Under the pieces are notes generated by a model that worked only from the letters and a program-made list of their open reading frames with translations, was not told where the DNA came from and did not search any database. A stretch of 64,000 nucleotides of DNA. It comes from Nemertoderma westbladi (Eukaryota; Xenacoelomorpha; Nemertodermatida; Nemertodermatidae). A program made the translations under genes and the position numbers. Below, piece after piece: positions 31,016-41,505 of this stretch (position 1 is the stretch's first letter; each line of letters opens with the position of its first letter). Location: assembly GCA_032718475.1 (NCBI GenBank), contig JAUCBJ010006666.1, positions 1-64,000 on the forward strand, written 5' to 3'.

Positions 31016-32216
31016 ATCTGTGGAAGGTGTGGAAGGCGGAGTGGGAAGTACAGGAGGATCTGTGGAGGGTGTGGGAGGCGGAGTTGGAAGTACAAGAGGA
31101 TCTCTGGAGGGTGTAGGAGACGGAGTGGGAAGTACAGGAGGATCTGTGGAGGGTGTGGGAGGCGGATTGGGAAGTATGGGAGGATCTGTGGAGGGTGTGG
31201 GAGACGGAGTGGGAAGTACAGGAGGATCTGTGGAGGGTGTGGGAGACGGAGTGGGAGGTACAGGAGGATCTGTGGAGGGTGTGTGAGACGGAGTGGGAAG
31301 TATGGGGGGATCTGTGGCGGGTGTGGGAGACGGAGTGGGAAGTACAGGAGGATCTTTGGGGGTTGTGGGAGACGGAGTGGGAAGTATGGGGGGATTTGTG
31401 GAGGGCGTGGGAGACGGAGTGGGAAGTACAGGAGGATCTGTGGAGGGTGTGTGAGACGGAGTGGGAAGTATGGGGGGATCTGTGGCGGGTGTGGGAGACG
31501 GAGTGGGAAGTACAGGAGGATCTTTGGGGGTTGTGGGAGACGGAGTGGGAAGTATGGGGGGATTTGTGGAGGGTGTGTGAGACGGAGTGGGAAGTATGGG
31601 GGGATCTGTGGCGGGTGTGGGAGACGGAGTGGGAGGTACAGGAGGATCTGTGGAGGGTGTGGGAGACGGGAGTGTGAAGTACAGGAGGATCTGTGGAGGG
31701 TGTAGGAGACGGAGTGGGATGTATGGGGGAATCTGTGGAGGGCGTGGGAGACGGAGTGGGAAGTACAAGAGGATCTCTGGAGGGTGTAGGAGACGGAGTG
31801 GGAAGTACAGGAGGATCTCTGGAGGGTGTGGTAGACGGAGTAGGAAGTACAGGAAGATCTGTGGATGGTGTAGGAGACGGAGTGGGAGGTATGGGGGGAT
31901 CTGTGGAGGGCGTGGGAGACGGAGTGGGAAGTACAAGAGGATCTCTGGAGGGTGTAGGAGACGGAGTGGGAAGTACAGGAGGATATGTGGAGGGTGTGGG
32001 AGGCGGAGTGGGAAGTTCAGGAGGATCTGTGGAGAGTGTGGGAGGCGGAGTTGGAAGTACAAGAGGATCTCTGGAGGGTGTAGGAGACGGAGTGGGAAGT
32101 ACAGGGGGATCTGTGGAGGGTGTGGGAGGCGGATTGGGAAGTATGGGAGGATCTGTGGAGGGTGTGGGAGACGGAGTGGGAAGTACAGGAGGATCTGTGG
32201 AAGGTGTGTGAGGCGG
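31016..32216. repeat. 42-bp minisatellite, ~28 units
   Basis: The unit contains GAGGATCTGTGGAGGGTG and GAGACGGAGTGGGAAGTAC. Since 42 is a multiple of three, several frames on both strands are open. The minus-strand frame of over 400 codons reads as a [14 protein letters not shown] repeat, mucin-like in composition. There is no upstream exon, promoter or start I can defend, and two sister arrays sit in dispersed repeats, so I treat it as a minisatellite. Confidence 0.95.
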
Positions 32217-34618
32217 GGTGGGAAGTACAGACGAACCAATTAAGACGAACCAATTAAACATACAGGTAAAAATGGTGCACCGTGGATTAATACCGGTCTG
32301 CGAGATCATTCCCCCGCAGACCCGCACCATCTCCAAAGCCCAGCGCCCTCCAGGGACGCCGGCCACCACGCAGACAGAGGGAGTTAGAGCGGAGGAGCGC
32401 GAACTGAAGCCGCCTCAGAACTCCCCCGAGAACGCAGGCTAGGCCACGTCCCCGCATCCCCTGCCACCGAGCTACTGCATTGTAATTAGTATAAGTCATA
32501 AATAACTCTGTCTGATATTTAAAGCGCGCCATCTAAAGGAGCTGTTGGTATTTCCCTGAAAATAAACATAGTTTTGGTAGATTATATAGTAGAGATCAAT
32601 CGAATAATACAAAGTAGCCTTCCCCTCACTCTGGCCATAGACTTCAGTCTCCCAAACACAGTGGGTTATACGCCGCGCTAGACTGGCTTCTACTGTGTTC
32701 ATATTTTGTACGGGCTGTCAGACATTATAAGACACGTAAATTAACAGGTAGGTTAAACTGTTGCATTAGCATTGTGCTTGCATTTCCTTTAGGAAATGCG
32801 TTTCTAGTATAAACGGAGTTCTAGAGAATAAAATAAGATATTATCATTATTATTTGTTCCAACGGCCCCTCTAAGGACTGATTCAGATCAACTATTACAA
32901 CCATGGGGACATTCAAAAATAAGAGAGTTGCCAGATTTCAACATCCGATTCAACATGTAGAAAATATTATGTACCAACATGGTGTCGTTATAAATCAGTC
33001 CCCCCCCCCCAATCTCTAACCTTTATAATAGTTATTATATCCTGCGTTGTGATGGAACCCAATTATCATGACCATTCTACATTATTATCTTGGCAACATC
33101 CTATTGACTATTATTATTGTACTTCAGCCCCTATGACATCTCTAATACATTGGATCGCCGTAGCTGTATTATTCAAATAATATATTTTTTGGCATCTCCC
33201 ATCGTTTCACAAATACCAAACGTGATATGAATACATTGTGTATACTGTAGCTAGGTAGGCAAAGTAAACATTCGAAGAAAGCCAACAATTATTACTGCCT
33301 CTACCTTATTGAATATTATATAGAGTGAAACGCCCCTTAAAACAGAGTTTATTATTTATTGCCAATTCAGTTTTGCATTCTAATTATTAATTTAATTAAT
33401 TATTTAATTAACAACAACCATACTATAACGCAACCAATATAACAGCTCAACAAACTAGAAGAAAAAGGTTAGTAGTTTCCAGAATCAACACAAATCTGTG
33501 ATATAGTTTATAATAATCAATATTAAATTACATTCATTAATGTTTATTGATCAGTTTTGTGCAAGTTGTCCACCACACCACTCATCTGCAAACTGAGACA
33601 CCTGGAAGAACTACGACTACACTAACCAGTATACATTCACGGATACATTCCTCAGTTCCAGGAGGTAAATGGAAAAAGTTCATAGACTGTCTGCAAGTTT
33701 GGGTGTGAATTACATAATACTGACTAACTGGTTCCTCAAGTCTGATGTTTTATATGTTGCAAAATAGTTTAATGCTGGTTTGTTCAGTGACTGGTGAGGT
33801 GTGGAACAGCAAGACTCCTCTCTCTTGGCTGTTAAGTATACAGCAGGCTGGGAACACACTAACTCCCAAGGCTGAACACTACATTACATATCTATCCAAC
33901 CTTATCTTTAATCCCATTAGATCTACCTCATACACATTTGTACAATAAACCTACCATCGTTTTTGCATTCCTTCAGTAGAAATAAAATCAATTTGTAATA
34001 TTATTATATTATATTTAGATTGTTCAACGATACACAAGATCGGATACAAAGTGTTTATAAACATTTCCCCGCAGTTACCAACGTTCCGTGTTGTTCCATC
34101 TAATAACCTTCTGTTCCAGTACTTAACAACTGTAAATCAACCCAATGTAAGTTGTAATTTTGTTTTATATTTTATTATGTTACTTGTATTTTAGATGTGC
34201 GAGGTAATAGATTTAATTCAAAAATTGTAACATTACTCAACACCGTTAGTAACAGCGAGTTGTTATTTAGCACTTTACAACTTTAGAGGCCATTACAGCA
34301 ATGTATTGGCCTGTACATTTATTATTGCATTTGGTGTTATTGTTTACGTGGTATCCCATGACGGCGTTAAGTAATGCCCACTAAGGGGGCATTACCTACC
34401 GGTAGGCGGGGTATAGCTATTAATAACCAGTAGGGCCTAGCTATATTATTATAACATGGCTCCAAACGCCACCATAAATATAAGCTAAATTATTTATAAC
34501 ATAATTTATGTCAATTTTACAATTATTTATACAGCAACTAATATAATTTGTGCAGTTTCTATCACTTATAATATATATACAATCATTTCGTAATGTTAAA
34601 ATTTTGGAATAGAATTAC
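32217..34618. other. Intergenic DNA, mostly unrecognised
   Basis: A GC-rich stretch at about 32,270-32,465 stands out from the AT-rich surroundings. Its plus-strand ORF (32,218-32,442) and overlapping minus ORF match nothing I know. There is a C10 run at 33,000. ORFs at 32,496-32,702 (minus) and 33,745-33,948 (plus) have no family features, and I do not call them genes. Confidence 0.5.
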
Positions 34619-34756
34619 ATACATACTTGTTGCAAAGTACTTTACAGTGTTCTGATCCTCGTGGCTTTATTTTCACTCCCTCACTAACGTTCGTTCGTGT
34701 AACAAAGCCACTCGGATCATCACACTGTAAAGTGCTACTTTAGACACAAGTATGTA
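34619..34756. mobile_element. Short foldback/MITE-like hairpin
   Basis: Left arm 34,619-34,668 and right arm 34,705-34,756 are inverted copies (TACATACTTG outside; AAAGTACTTTACAGTGT and GTGGCTTT inside), with small mismatches and a loop of ~35 bp. No ORF. Confidence 0.8.
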
Positions 34757-34790
34757 AATAGTTTAATAAAATAATTAAAGCAATATTAAT

Positions 34791-35030
34791 TAAGGTGATC
34801 GGTGTTGGTATACTGCAGGTATACCATAAATTAAACTGGAAAATCATATCTGAAACTATCTGAACCCAAACACTAAATAAATATGGGACCGAATTTGTTT
34901 TAGGACCGAATTGTCCGGGACCGAATTGGCCGGGACCAAATTGTCCAGTTCCTGATAGAAACATAATTCGATGCAAAAATAAAATACTATGAAAATTGAA
35001 TAACAAATACTGTTAGCTACTTTAGGGTGC
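34791..35030. repeat. Dispersed segment with GGACCGAATTGTCC motifs, copy 2
   Basis: Nearly identical to 17,754-17,972 but with one more 15-bp motif unit. Copy-number change of the motif between otherwise similar copies shows that it behaves as a tandem repeat. Confidence 0.85.
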
Positions 35031-35340
35031 GTTCAGAAAGTATGTCACGCACAGGGGGGTCGAGCTTGCGTGACATTTTGTGACAGGGGGGGGGGGGGGG
35101 GGGTGTTGACTTTTGTGACGGTCACGGCGATGTTCTACGGTATGCTTTAATGTTAGCTTGACTTTGACTAACACATTTGTAGATGAGTGGGAAACTTTAA
35201 GGAAAAAACAATAAACTCAATAACATTGAATTTAATCCCTAACATTAACAGGCCACCCCTGTCTAGTCTGCCTTGTACATGTACAGGACTGTACATTGAA
35301 GCTGCTAAAGTATGTATAGGCTTTTAGTAAGAACTACTTC
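35031..35340. other. GTGACA-rich, poly-G-containing repeat end
   Basis: It starts with a GTGCGTTCAG / GTCACGCAC motif, then TGACATTTTGTGACA and an 18-bp G run (35,086-35,103). This resembles the ends of short interspersed DNA elements with a CGTTCA...GTCACG terminal motif; a related motif ends the block at 62,570-63,365 in the opposite orientation. The rest is unrecognised. Confidence 0.45.
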
Positions 35341-36418
35341 AGTACAGGAGGATCTGTGGACGGTGTGGGAGACGGAGTGGGAAGTACAGGAGGATCTGTG
35401 GAGAGTGTGGGAGGCGGAGTGGAAAGTACAGGAGGATCTGTGGACGGTGTGGGAGGCGGAGTGGGAAGTACAGGAGGATCTTTGGAGGGTGTGGGAGGCA
35501 GAGTCGGAAGTACAGGAGGATCTTTGGAGGGTGTGGGAGGCGGAGACGGAAGTACATGAGGATCTGTGGATGGTGTAGGAGACGGAGTGGGAGGTATGGG
35601 GGGATCTGTGGAGGGTGTAGGAGACGGAGTGGGAAGTACAGGAGGATCTTTGGAGGGTGTGGGAGGCTGAGTCGGAAGTACATGAGGATCTGTGGATGGT
35701 GTAGGAGACGGAGTGGGAGGTATGGGGGGATCTGTGGAGGGTGTAGGAGACGGAGTGGGAAGTACAGGAGGATCTGTGGACGGTGTGGGAGACGGAGTGG
35801 GAAGTACAGGAGGATCTTTGGAGGGTGTGGGAGGCGGTGTGGGTAGTATGGGGGGATCTGTGGATGGTGTAGAAGACGGAGTGGGAGGTATGGGGGGATC
35901 TGTGGAGTGTGTAGGAGACGGAGTGGGAAATACAGGAGGATCTTTGGGGGGTGTGGGAGGTGGAGTCGGAAGTATGGGGGGATCTGTGGATGGTGTAGGA
36001 GACGGAGTGGGAGGTATGGGGGGACCTGTGGACGGTGTGGGAGACGGAGTGGGAAGTACAGGAGGATCTTTGGAGGGTGTGGGAGGCGGTGTGGGAAGTA
36101 TGGGGGGATCTGTGGATGGTGTAGGAGACGGAGTGGGAGGTATGGGGGGATCTGTGGATGGTGTAGGAGACGGAGTGGGAAATACAGGAGGATCTTTGTA
36201 GGGTGTAGGAGACGGAGTGGGAAGTACAGGAGAGTCTGTGGATGGTGTAGGAGACGGAGTGGGAGGTATGGCGGGATCTGTGGAAGGCGTGGGAGACGGA
36301 GTGGGAAGTACAGGAGGATCTTTGGAGGGTGTGGGAGGCGGTGCGGGAAGTATGGGGGGATCTGTGGATGGTGTGGGAGACGGAGTGGGAGGTATGGGGG
36401 GATCTGTGGAAGGGGTGT
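35341..36418. repeat. 42-bp minisatellite, ~26 units
   Basis: Same unit and orientation as 31,016-32,216, with the variants GGTATGGGGGG and TTTGGAGGG spread in blocks. Several frames are open on both strands through periodicity. It is bracketed by the dispersed motif segment on the left and a palindrome and hairpin cluster on the right. Confidence 0.95.
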
Positions 36419-36433
36419 ATCCACATCCGGGTT

Positions 36434-36451
36434 TGTCCGCATATGCGGACA
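36434..36451. other. Perfect 18-bp palindrome plus second hairpin
   Basis: TGTCCGCATATGCGGACA is its own reverse complement. It is followed 14 bp later by the imperfect hairpin TGTCCGCATTTTGCGGATA. They lie just past the end of the 42-bp array and could be a replication- or recombination-active cruciform. Confidence 0.85.
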
Positions 36452-36593
36452 AAAAAGTCTTTTATGTCCGCATTTTGCGGATAAAAAGTGAACTTTTTAA
36501 TGGTTAACTAGTAAAAAAACACTAGTTACCGTAGAAAAATATATACTAAGGTTGAGAACATTCACCATTATAGTACCAATTTAATTTGGTTCG

Positions 36594-36654
36594 GGACAAT
36601 TCGGTCCCATAACACAAAATAAATGGGACCGAATTGTCCGGGACCGAATTGTCC
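36594..36654. repeat. 15-bp-stem hairpin of the GGACAATTCGGTCCC family
   Basis: GGACAATTCGGTCCC (36,594-36,608) pairs perfectly with GGGACCGAATTGTCC (36,625-36,639) across a 16-nt loop, followed by another copy of the second word (36,640-36,654). It is homologous to cluster 1 at 16,839. The stretch 36,655-37,120 has only T-rich TGTCATTTT-like low-complexity DNA. Confidence 0.9.
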
Positions 36655-37120
36655 TGCTTCCATTTTTACATGTAGTTATAAAGTTGGAAACAATTTCTAT
36701 TAATAACAAATTTATATTGCTCTATGCTTAACCCTCGGGTTGTTTCCTGCCCGCGGGTTAAATAACGGCAGTGATTTTTTATGTCCTTTTATTTGACTTT
36801 TTTTGTCATTTTTTTTTTACGAATTATGCATAATGACTTTTGTTGTCCTTTTAATGACTTTTATTGTCATTTTAATGACTTTTTATGTATGTATTTCTTC
36901 AAACTGTCAGACTGCTGATTTCTGGACTGTCAGACAGTTGATTTCACTATGCCTGTGCCAAAACATTCCATGATTCCATGATTTATATAGACTATGAGAT
37001 AGATTACCATATGCGCCTGTGGTAAAAAGACTCTATATTTAATAGTTTGTGGTTGTTGTCGATAATCGATTACCACATGACGTAGCAAAACACTCATTTT
37101 ATAGCCAAAAACAATTACCA

Positions 37121-37762
37121 ATTGATGGAAAGGAGCAGGTTAATGCCGAGTTTTCTAACCAAAACAATAAACAGTCACTTTACCAAATCAGGGAAAGGAG
37201 CAGGTTTACAGAGACGGGATTTTCTAACCAAAACAATAAACGATCACTTAACTAATTGAGGGAAAGGAGCAGGTTACAGAGGCGGGATTTTCTAACCAAA
37301 ACAATAAACAATCACTTAACTTATTGAGGGAAAGGAGCAGGTTACAGAGGCGGGATTTTCTAACCAAAACAATAAACGATTATTTAACTAATTGAGGGAA
37401 AGGGACAGGTTACAGAGGCGGAATTTTCTAACCAAAACAATAAACGATCATTTAACTAATTGAGGGAAAGGGGCAGGTTACAGAGGCGGGAATTTCTAAC
37501 CAAAACAATAAACGATCATTTAACTAATTGAGGGAAAGGAGCAGGTTACAGAGACGGGATTTTCTAACCAAAACAATAAACGATAACATTACCAATTGAG
37601 AGAAAGGAGCAGGTTACAGAGGCGGGATTTTCTAACCAAAACAATAAACGATAACATTACCAATTGAGGGAAAGGAGCAGGTTACAGAGGCGGGATTATC
37701 TAACCAAAACAATAAACGATCATTTAACTAATTGAGGGAAAGGGGCAGGTTACAGAGGCGGG
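37121..37762. repeat. 68-bp minisatellite, ~9 units
   Basis: The unit contains GAGGGAAAGGAGCAGGTTAC and TTCTAACCAAAACAATAAAC. Units vary at several positions, so it is older or less homogenised than the 49-bp satellite. No coding sense. Confidence 0.95.
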
Positions 37763-40629
37763 CCTTCTGTGCTGTTGGAAGTAGTGGTGCCGCTATCCGT
37801 AACACTACTTAGACAGTAGTCATGATCCATTATTGATTATAAAACTAATACAGTAAGGCCTAAATTATGTGAAAGGTATATCCACATTTTCCACAATCCT
37901 GCATTCCAGTTTGGCCTATCAATTATTTAAAATTTATTAGCACAACCGGTAGGCCTACCATTACCGTATTTAAATGGTAGGCTACACAGTAGAATTATAG
38001 CAGTACCGGTACTAAAATACAGAAATACCTGCTTTATACCTACATCTGTACATACAATACAGCAAAATAGTGCTATATATACTAATACCGGTACTGATAG
38101 CCTGAGAGAACAGCAGTAGAGAAACCGGTAGCATGGAACCTAACATTAGACTTTTGGAGGATATAAAAAATAAAAAAAAAAGGACAAAAAAAGGATTTAA
38201 ACGGACAATAAAAATTATTGCGTTAAATAACGGGGAAAATAACTAACTTCTGAGGAATAAGTAAGTTGTTACACATTTATTATGGTATGCATTTCGATTA
38301 TTTTTGTCCCTTAACAACTATTTACAGATTCTAAAAGGGCATTGTTTGGGGGAAGAGTTTACAAAATGGGGCTTGGAAAGTTTTGGGGGTGTTTATATTT
38401 ATTTTTCCCAAGGGAATTGGAATATTTTCGGTGTGTTTCACTTTAATTCATTAATTGTATAGGTGTTATTTTGCCCAAGGGAATAATAACACCCAAGCTC
38501 CAAGGTAAAACATTACTGTGTCATGTGTGTTGTATAGCTCTAGGCTTAATTCATCCAATCGCCGTAAGATTCGATCATCAAAAATCACCCGAATTTGTTA
38601 GTAAAAATTGATGTCAAACTTATTTAAATGGTTTACTTTCTAAAATTTCTATATTTTTTTCCTTATGTTGGCCGCTAGGGGTAACATATTGCATAAACTT
38701 CAAATTGGATATATAACTAAATTGGCTGAATTAATTGAATAGTATTTTTGGTGGACAAGTCATGTATCCATTACCCACAGACGGTATTGTTTACATTAAA
38801 TACATTTTATTAGTATAATTAAGTATTTAGTACTTAGGAAAATAAAAGTTACAACTTTTCCACTATACTCGAGTTATTTTATTTCCCGAGCGCCAGCGAA
38901 GTTAATAAAGGGTCGAGAGAATATTGAAAAAAAATGTGCTAGGCCCTACGTTTTTTGCCATATAATACGTAATTTTATTCTTAAATTGGTACTTTTTTTA
39001 CTTATATTTCTGTGCTAATGCAATTCAATTTATACCAAGAATATCCTTAACCGGATTGTTGTAATAGTTATTAAAGTAAATTATTAGCAAACTATATTGC
39101 TATCGTAGTTCTGGGGTTCTAATTACTGTACTCGTCCTCCTGATGCTGCCTTACTCAATGTTAAATAATTTAATGGTTCTGGAATATATTAAGTTTATTA
39201 AGAATATATTAAGTTATTTACTATTGAGTAAATATATTGAGTTTACTATTGAGCATGGATTTTGCTCAAATTACATACAAAGCTGCAAACATTTTCTACT
39301 TCGATGCTCTTTCAACACATGTAATAAAATTTAAGAAATTCCACAAAAAATATTTTCACAAATAAAATTTAAGAAATTCCATGAAAAATATTTTCACATG
39401 AAATACAAAACTAGTTGGTGGTCTGAATGCCTGATTTGCACCTGATGTGACACACAACAGACCTAAGACGAGTACAGCAGCATTACCGGTTCCTATGTTT
39501 GTATGTCAGTATGTAACACTTCACTACTTCTAAGAGGGAATAACATGGTTATTTTGCCCTACTAGGGCAAAATAACCTTTATGGCCGTAGCCCAGCATTA
39601 GAGATAGTTATAATCCCGCTAATAAATGTGTAACAAATAAAATTGTACTTTTAAAGCTAATAGGAATAGAACAGTTGTTAACAATAAAACAGGGGTAATA
39701 TTGAAGGGGAACTTTTACATAGCCTGATGTGTGAGGCGTTTTTTTTTTTAATTTTGCAGCATTTTTTCAATAAATTTTTTAGAGATTTTAAATGGTAGCT
39801 GCTGTAGAACATTTATAATATTATGTTCAAATAAAATAAAACAAGTCGGCAATTGAATCAAATAAACCATCGAAATGAACACTAATTAATTTTTGATAAT
39901 ATTTTTTTAAATGTTCAAGAAAAATTTCAGCTATTTGTTATCGAAAAAATTATGTTCTAGAACAAATATTTAATAATAAAAACTTTTTTTTTCCCGAGAA
40001 AAAAAACAAGGTTTGTATTAAAATAAACCATAAACCTCTAAAACACGAGAAATAAGTTGTCACAAGCGATTGAACTATTGAAAGGATTTCAAAATTTGGT
40101 GCCGCACCAAAATTTGGCCCACCGAGGAAAACAAGTTTGAAATTTCTAAATTAATTTATATGAATTCCTAATTATCTAATTGCAAACTAATTCCATCCAA
40201 TTAATCCATCTAATTCCTGCAAAATAAACTAAATAAATTTTAGTTTGAAAAGGTTTTCTTCCGTATATTTATTAAATACCAAACCTTATACTAACTACGG
40301 TATGTAGCACAAATACTGGATGTTCAATATTCATGTTCTAGAACATATTTATTTTGTTCTAGAACATTTTATTTAAACTAACTAGTTGTCGCTACTTTTT
40401 AATCTCCTAGAACAAGTTCGTTATCAATTAAGGTTCTAGAACACTTTGTTTTACTGGAACATTAAAAATAAATTAAATATTATATTGATCGTTTATACAA
40501 ACCGAATAAATAAAAACAGCTAGTAAATAATTACTGGCTACGCTGACTATCTAATAACAATTACTGGCGCTGTAATACTTATTAGTACTTTAGCAATTTA
40601 GCGGCAATTTACTTTATTTTATCTTTTAG
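37763..40629. other. AT-rich intergenic DNA upstream of the WD40 exon
   Basis: No gene recognised. TACCGGTA and TAGGCCTA words are frequent at 37,900-38,140. The 63-codon ORF at 39,143 is low complexity. The stretch ends at an acceptor-like TTTTATCTTTTAG at 40,617-40,629. Confidence 0.55.
40335..40442. promoter_or_regulatory. Cluster of GTTCTAGAAC palindromes (heat-shock-element-like)
   Basis: Three GTTCTAGAAC copies (near 40,335, 40,356 and 40,433), with a fourth near 39,954, all in the 700 bp before the WD40 exon. The core TTCnnGAA is the tail-to-tail dimer of heat-shock-factor sites. Whether this is a promoter depends on whether the exon is the first one. TTCTAGAA also occurs in repeats elsewhere in this window (22,065; 42,475; 63,665), which weakens the case. 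Confidence 0.3.
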
Positions 40630-41505
40630 ATTCAATAATCCCCCTAACAATGGCGCCGATCGGGGAACTCAAAATGATCCCGGGTACCGAGGAGGTTGTC
40701 TTTGTGTCTGGCTACAACCCCCCCTGTATCATAAACTCAACAACTCTCTACGTAAAGGAATATCTACCGCGATCCAGAGGTTCTATCGATTCCTGGAGAG
40801 TCGCGGTTTCTACGGACGGGAACCGCGTTGCCTCGGGAGCCGAGGTGGGGGGGTCGGTTACTGTCTGGGAGCGGGAAGCGACCGGTTGGAGGGTCGTAGT
40901 GGAGGTACCGGGGAGGGAGTTAGAGATTGGTGGGGGGGTGTATAAATGGAGGCAGGGAATAGATATAAATCCCTCCAACCGGGACGTCGTTGCAACTTGT
41001 GGGTCCGACGGGGGGATTTCTATTATATCAATAACTGGGAGGAAATATAAGGTTACGAACTGGGTGGGGCATTCTAGGTGGGTTAACTGTATTCGGTTCG
41101 ACTCGAACGGGTCCCGGTTGGCCAGCGGTTCGAGTGATAGAACAGTAAAAGTTTGGGTGACCGGAACCCGGGAGATGTTGTATCAATACCGGGGGCACAG
41201 TGGGAGGGTCTGGAGTCTGGGTTGGGGTCCGGATGGGGAGTCAGTGGTGTCGGTAGATAAGAGAGGAGGGATCCATCGCTTCGTTGTTGGTACAGGGGAG
41301 ACCTTGTGGAGACAGGAAGCAAATCCTGAGGTCCGGAGGATCGTATTGAGTCCGAACGGATCCAGAATCGCTGCTGTTGGGTGGAACAACGGGTTGATTT
41401 ATATTCTAAATTCTGTAACCGGGAAGGTTATCAACCGGATTGAAGGAACGGGGAGCGGCATCGGTGCTGTCGATTTCTGTAAAGATGACCGGCATATTAT
41501 TACAG
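40630..41505 (+). CDS. WD40-repeat protein exon
   Basis: Open frame of at least 292 codons with about six WD40-like blades. The clearest is GHSRWVNCIRFDSNGSRLAS followed by SDRTVKVW (residues ~135-165 from the ATG at 40,650); then GHSGRVWSLGWGPDGES and SPNGSRIAAVGWNNG. The frame is also open from the acceptor at 40,629 to the ATG, so it may be an internal exon. It stops at CAG followed by GTAATT (41,505/41,506), inside the last blade, so at least one more exon is needed; I did not find it. WD40 propellers are binding platforms, and the partner is unknown. The exon is G-rich (GGG, CGG codons), unlike the AT-rich Roco genes and surroundings. Confidence 0.75.

Noticed and set aside
30779-32369. 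Several overlapping ORFs of 170-490 codons in the 42-bp array, both strands
   Set aside because: Same periodicity effect (42 = 3 x 14). Sister arrays in dispersed repeats show the same frames without gene context.
32218-32442. GC-rich ORF after the 42-bp array
   Set aside because: Overlapping ORFs on both strands, start in the array, no recognised domain.
33745-33948. 67-codon plus-strand ORF
   Set aside because: No motif, no repeat partner, ordinary chance length in this composition.
35305-36507. Six overlapping ORFs in the second 42-bp array
   Set aside because: Periodicity artefact; no promoter, start or splice evidence.
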